Assembly (NCBI GenBank): GCA_003024985.2
Contig: PXIH01S0000770.1
Direction: 5' to 3' (one strand)
Origin: Euperipatoides rowelli
Lineage: Eukaryota > Onychophora > Udeonychophora > Euonychophora > Peripatopsidae
Length of the DNA: 11,792 bases
Position 1 is the first letter of the stretch; the number at the start of each line of letters is the position of its first letter. The notes under the pieces are model-generated. The model was not told where the DNA came from and did no database searches. It was given only the letters and a program-made list of their open reading frames with translations. The position numbers and the translations under genes are program-made. Below, piece after piece: positions 8,331 through 11,792 of this stretch.

Positions 8331-9440
8331 GATAATCCTTTTATCAAAAGTTTTAGGATTTTTCTAAACAGGAGGCATGAAATATCCCCTAAACTACTGG
8401 TCCAACCAGCTCTCAGTTTTCACCATTGCACTCATTGCCCTCAACAATCAAAATACTTAATAAACTTTCATTTTACACTGTTAGATCATTTTTTTCTATC
8501 TTGGCCCTCTTGGGTTTTTAGTCCCAAAAGATGTCATATCTTGATCAAACAAGATTTTTTCATACTGGACATGTATATAAAATCAATCTTTTATCTTTGT
8601 ATTTTAAAAACCCTATTTTTTTAATCCCACAGGTGGCGCCTTAAATGCTTGACCATATCTTTTCTGGAATAGGTAAAAAGATTGGGTAACCTTGAATTGG
8701 AAACTTTTAGAAACCTACTTTGCTAAACTTTGTTCATTTCCATTCAAATTCGTTTAGTGTTAAAAGAATTTGGAAAAACTTCACTTCACTTCTTTATTAT
8801 GCATAAAGCAAACTTTTTTTTACAAAAATAAATATATCGTGCAATTAAAACATACAAAATGTTATTATACAAATATTATAAAATTACAAATATTTACAGT
8901 TAAATAAAAAATTAATATATAAATTAATATGTAAATATTCAATCAATGTCTAAACCACAAATTATAGGATTTATCTTATTAGAAAAATTTTCCCCTTATA
9001 ATAGGTTTAACATAGGCCTATTTTAGAACACAGGTAAATCTTGACAAGATAAAAGTCTAGTTCCAATTTAAAGGAGTTAATCTGGTTATTTTATATAAAA
9101 CACTTATTCCTGAGTTTCTACAATACAGTTCTCGTTCTACATTGTTTAAACCCAACCGTCACACCTGGGCGAACATTTGAAACAATAGCTTATAATTCCT
9201 TTTTCCAATTGTTTTAAAATGAAAAAAATCCGACTCTAATTCTTAATTATTACTCTGCAGTTTTTTTTGCAGACTAATTTTTAGGGGTGTTGATTCCAAC
9301 TCTCTTATTCAAAATGTGTCTAGGGGACAGGAAGTAACTTTTAGGAAACAGGAATTGAGGTCATAAAAATCACATCATATGTAAAAAATTAGCTTTCCTT
9401 TGGTCCTAGGACTATTCATCTTGGAATGTACAGGGCACTA
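8331..9440. other. Spacer without a recognised gene
   Basis: The longest plus-strand frame in the window (8247-8624, 125 codons) extends into this part. It is rich in F, L and I from T-rich DNA, shows no domain and is judged accidental. On the minus strand, 8500-8580 reads a short protein-like piece (YEKILFDQDMTSFGTKNP), but stops follow at once. The stretch 8810-8945 is extremely AT-rich. Confidence 0.45.
8626..8639 (+). promoter_or_regulatory. CTCF-like motif (possible)
   Basis: CCCACAGGTGGCGC matches the animal CTCF core (CC, two variable, then C-AGGTGGCGC) at 12 of 14 positions by my recollection of the matrix. It stands out as a GC-rich word in very AT-rich surroundings. Binding is not shown, and the match could be chance. 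Confidence 0.2.
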
Positions 9441-9789
9441 TTAGGATTCTATCTCTATATCAAAGTAGAAAGCACTTGCTTTTTCCTTCATAGGATATCC
9501 ACGTAGAGTCCTATAACTTCTTTGTTCTATATCTGATTGTAGTGCCATATAGGATTTAGAGTTAGGACCCTTCCAGGGTCCTGGAACTATCTTTCATTTT
9601 GTTTAATGATGTCACTTCTGGCAGCTCACTTTCATATTTCAGCCACCAAATAACCCCTTTTTTTTCTTTGTAAATGTCAGATCAACTTGGAATTTTTGAT
9701 TCTAAATTCACAGCGATGGTCTACAGGTCCTGATACTTGTCATTTTCTGCTTGGATAAATTTTATTTTTGGATACTTCCAAAAATGAGA
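9441..9789 (-). pseudogene. Second broken protein-like remnant, family unknown
   Basis: Two overlapping minus-strand frames appear to continue each other through a frameshift near 9560-9590. The first (9789 to 9562) has 76 codons with stops only at 9721-9723 and 9682-9684. It reads PKIKFIQAENDKYQDL, TIAVNLESKIPS, then DIYKEKKGVIWWLKYESEL. The second (9593 to 9441) is open for 50 codons and reads YMALQSDIEQRSYRTL, then GYPMKEKASAFYFDIEIES before TAA. Amino-acid make-up is protein-like, not the F, L, I, K and N bias of random AT-rich frames. I do not recognise the family. It lies 530-880 bases inside the hAT-like terminus on the same strand, so a decayed transposon gene is one explanation. Confidence 0.32.
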
Positions 9790-10190
9790 CTATAATGAGA
9801 TTGACCACTTCGTGAATTTACAGATGGACTCAGCACTACCAGATTCACATTACCCATCTCAAAAACACATCTTCCTATATCTTTGGTTTTATGTTGTGAC
9901 ATGATTTTTTTTTTACATTACTCAATTGTAAACAACTCCGTCAAAACTTTCTGATCAACTCTAAAATTTCAGGAATGGATCCAGTTTTCCTTTGTCATGC
10001 CAAAAGCCTATTTTTTTTTTTTTTTGACTATGGTGCTCCTGGGAGCCTTCAGCAATGTTTGATCCATGATCATATTAAGGATTTTCACTAAACATTGGCA
10101 ATTTCCATCAGTATTCAGCCATTTCCATGCTACAAGACATAGTTAAAAGTTCAGGTCCAGAATGCACACCACCAGTGGATGTTTTACGAT
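9790..10190. other. Presumed transposon interior, no intact frame
   Basis: Contains a 15-T run (10011-10025) and short minus-strand open pieces (for example KIGFWHDKGKLDPFLKF near 9995-10045). None is long enough to call. Confidence 0.35.
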
Positions 10191-10195
10191 TTTTA

Positions 10196-10323
10196 GTGGG
10201 CGGTAATGAATTTACTAAAAAAAAAAGTTCATCAAATCTGACATGAAGTCAAGGTGGCATATTGAAAACTGTGCAAAATATGTAAAAGTGGGAGGTAAAT
10301 GAAAAAAAGGTTGAAGAACCCTG
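10196..10323 (-). mobile_element. hAT-like transposon terminus
   Basis: Read on the minus strand from 10323, the sequence starts CAGGGTTCTTCAACCTTTTT, matching the hAT terminal pattern CAG-GGTTCT-AACCTTTTT. It goes on with TTACCTCCCAC and, 92 bases further in, TTACCGCCCACTAAAAAT. Such repeated CCNCCCAC blocks are common just inside hAT ends. The eight bases outside, GTTAAAGC (10324-10331), would be the target duplication. I could not find the partner end or a second copy of that 8-mer next to a CAG within the window, so the element is either truncated or much longer and mutated at its other end. Confidence 0.55.
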
Positions 10324-10331
10324 GTTAAAGC

Positions 10332-10566
10332 TTTAATCTCATAATTCATCTTAATATGATGTCACCACAGGTCAAGAATCGTATGATTAGTCTAGCATTA
10401 TGTTCTACACAAGAATTGATGACATCTCTTCTGGTGACGTGCACAAATAACATCTCTTTCTGCTGGCATATTGGATCATGGGATTGTATTAGAAATGTTA
10501 TTTTCACTCTATTTATGCCCAGCCCTAATAATATTAAAGAGGTGGAATAAACTTGCTTGATCATTT
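10332..10566. other. Spacer with overlapping accidental frames
   Basis: Minus-strand (10346-10564) and plus-strand (10356-10550) frames of 72 and 64 codons overlap almost fully, and neither looks like a known protein. A small internal direct repeat of ACATCTCTTTCTG type occurs near 10421 and 10449. Confidence 0.45.
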
Positions 10567-10797
10567 TAATGATTTTTACACAATTTCCCTTAATCCAAAT
10601 TTAACCAATCAATGTGTGTTTCTGTAGTAATCCATTTGGATAAGTTTACTTGGCAGATACTTCTATCTTAGCTCAATGTTTTGATATTTTTACATAATTT
10701 CTTTCAGTGCAAATATTAACCAATTAGTGGACATTTCTGTAGTAATCCGTATGAATAAGTTTACTTGGCAGACATTTCTATCTCAGCTCAATTTCCA
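10567..10797. repeat. 115-bp tandem duplication, 2 copies
   Basis: Copy 1 begins near 10567 and copy 2 near 10682. Anchors are TTTTTACA (10573 and 10687), GTAGTAATCC (10624 and 10739) and TTACTTGGCAGA (10647 and 10762). The second halves are nearly identical (for example AAGTTTACTTGGCAGA and CTCAGCTCAAT or CTTAGCTCAAT), while the first halves are more diverged. No frame is open across both copies. Confidence 0.9.
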
Positions 10798-10897
10798 TTT
10801 GTAGATCTTAGTTATGATTTTGTCAGATATTACTATTATTATCTACAATAAGGGAATTATCATAATTAGCAATTAAGACTTTTTGATTGTTATTCAA

Positions 10898-11115
10898 ATC
10901 ACGAGAATGGCAGTCGACTTTCATTTATTTCTGAAAAGTTCATTAATGAAACACCTTTAAAGGTTCATTTATACTTTTACGCAATCTTGTCCGTTGCATT
11001 ACCATAAGATCATGAGCACTGCAGTCAGGTTTGCACATATAAAATACATTGTCATCCATAATGATGGGAAAAAAAATCCAATTTTTACGCAGTTTGTCCT
11101 CCATCTTGTTAGCCA
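10898..11115. repeat. Possible degenerate duplication of about 110 bp
   Basis: ATCACGAGAATGGCAGTC (10898) resembles ATCATGAGCACTGCAGTC (11009), and TTTTACGCAATCTTGTCC (10975) resembles TTTTACGCAGTTTGTCC (11083), at spacings of 111 and 108. The middle parts are hardly alike. The minus-strand 61-codon frame at 10943-11128 (containing KMEDKLRKNWIFFPIIMDD) spans it. It has mildly protein-like make-up but no recognised domain. Confidence 0.4.
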
Positions 11116-11324
11116 TTGAAGCAATCATATCTTAGTTTTTCTAAGTAAAGTAGGCATTCTGTCCCAATTGATTTAGTTTGAAAACGCCGTCTTTGAAAAT
11201 GGATTTTCATAAAGCTGTAAATAGAGTAAAACTAAAATATTTTACACAATACTAGACGTTTATGGGAATTCATTTTGACACTTAAAACTAAAAACCTTAA
11301 AAATGCCCCTAATTTTGCTGACCC
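11116..11324. other. AT-rich spacer, nothing recognised
   Basis: No frame, repeat or RNA signature of note was seen. Confidence 0.45.
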
Positions 11325-11410
11325 AGTCATGAAGGCTGCCGACTGGACCAAACCGGTGACCCCAAGGTTTCCGGCTCAAATACAGGGAGACCTCCCCCCC
11401 CCCCGGAATT
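11325..11410. other. GC-rich island with an 11-C run
   Basis: The stretch from GCTGACCCAG to the C run (11394-11404) is far richer in G+C than its surroundings and contains an ACCGGT palindrome (about 11350-11357). A frame through it is open for 60 codons (11275-11457) but starts at TTG and has no recognised domain. It may be a transposon end, a small regulatory island or an exon remnant. Confidence 0.5.
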
Positions 11411-11792
11411 TGTCCAAACATAGACTATATAATGAATTTTATGTCTTTTTGACCTGAAAAATCTTTGTATATAACCTTGAAATTGTTATAAGAATTTTCT
11501 GATATGTTAGAATGCTGGATTTATCATGTTGACTATTCTATATACTAATAGGATAGCATGTTCCGAAGCCAGTAACAGCGCCATTAATGGGCTTATTCAA
11601 AACTTTTTTTTTTTCCTTCTTAGATCACTGTGATATAAAAACAAACAACAACAAAAAAAACAACAAAAAAAGGTTTAACATGCTGAAAAGAACGGCGTGG
11701 GAACTATTTTTAGAAACTTTAACTGGTGTTTTCTCTTAGATGAAAAGGGCTTAAGCAAAAAAAATGGTTGATGCCCATGTAACAGGCTTATT
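11411..11792. other. AT-rich spacer with CAA-type low-complexity tract
   Basis: A simple A- and C-rich tract (AACAAACAACAAC and on) covers about 11639-11672, and an 11-T run lies near 11605-11615. Nothing else was recognised up to the window edge. Confidence 0.5.

Noticed and set aside
8247-8624. Longest open frame in the window, 125 codons, plus strand
   Set aside because: Its composition (F, L, I, H and P) follows from T-rich DNA, no domain or signal peptide is clear, and it runs over weak T-rich repeats.
10346-10564. Overlapping frames on both strands
   Set aside because: They mirror each other with no recognised protein, and stop avoidance on both strands at once is a composition effect.
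1-11792. CRISPR arrays, tRNA genes and bacterial operons
   Set aside because: No regularly spaced conserved short repeats with unique spacers, no tRNA A-box/B-box pair or cloverleaf, and no ribosome-binding-site-led gene series were seen. The repeats present are contiguous tandem arrays.

Overview
This window looks like non-coding DNA from an animal nuclear genome: roughly 70% A+T by eye, long homopolymer runs, no bacterial-style packed genes, no intact long reading frame, and many decayed repeats and transposon ends. A cut-and-paste element with TA flanks, a hAT-type terminus and an invertebrate-like interspersed repeat point to an invertebrate metazoan, but nothing fixes the species. No intact gene could be recognised. 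The window is best read as intergenic or intronic repeat-rich DNA.

Layout. Bases 1-216 hold the right end of a GC-richer, CpG-containing 72-bp tandem repeat whose frame 1 encodes a cysteine-rich 24-residue repeat. Bases 805-1044 hold a small non-autonomous DNA transposon with imperfect terminal inverted repeats and an 8-bp target duplication. Bases about 1594-2153 hold a decayed interspersed element that contains a 2.7-copy, about 165-bp tandem repeat. Bases 3007-3750 are a degenerate satellite of about 15 units of 45 bp. Bases 4470-5425 look like a TA-flanked DNA element with inverted ends and five internal TGTGACAA motifs.

The centre (5430-7300) is mostly featureless, apart from one exon-like stretch (6325-6426) with a textbook splice donor, a 22-bp duplication and, at 7307-7355, an almost perfect palindrome. 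From 7500 to 9800 the minus strand carries two stretches that read like broken protein-coding sequence of unknown family (7502-7957 and 9441-9789). The first contains an exact 35-bp tandem duplication. A hAT-like transposon terminus ends at 10323, facing left, and the second of these stretches could lie in its interior.

The right end has a 115-bp tandem duplication (10567-10797), a weaker pair of about 110 bp, and a small GC-rich island with an 11-C run (11325-11410). The parts do not form a pathway; the unity of the window is its repeat biology. The two minus-strand protein-like remnants and the two boundary-defined transposons are the items most worth following up.
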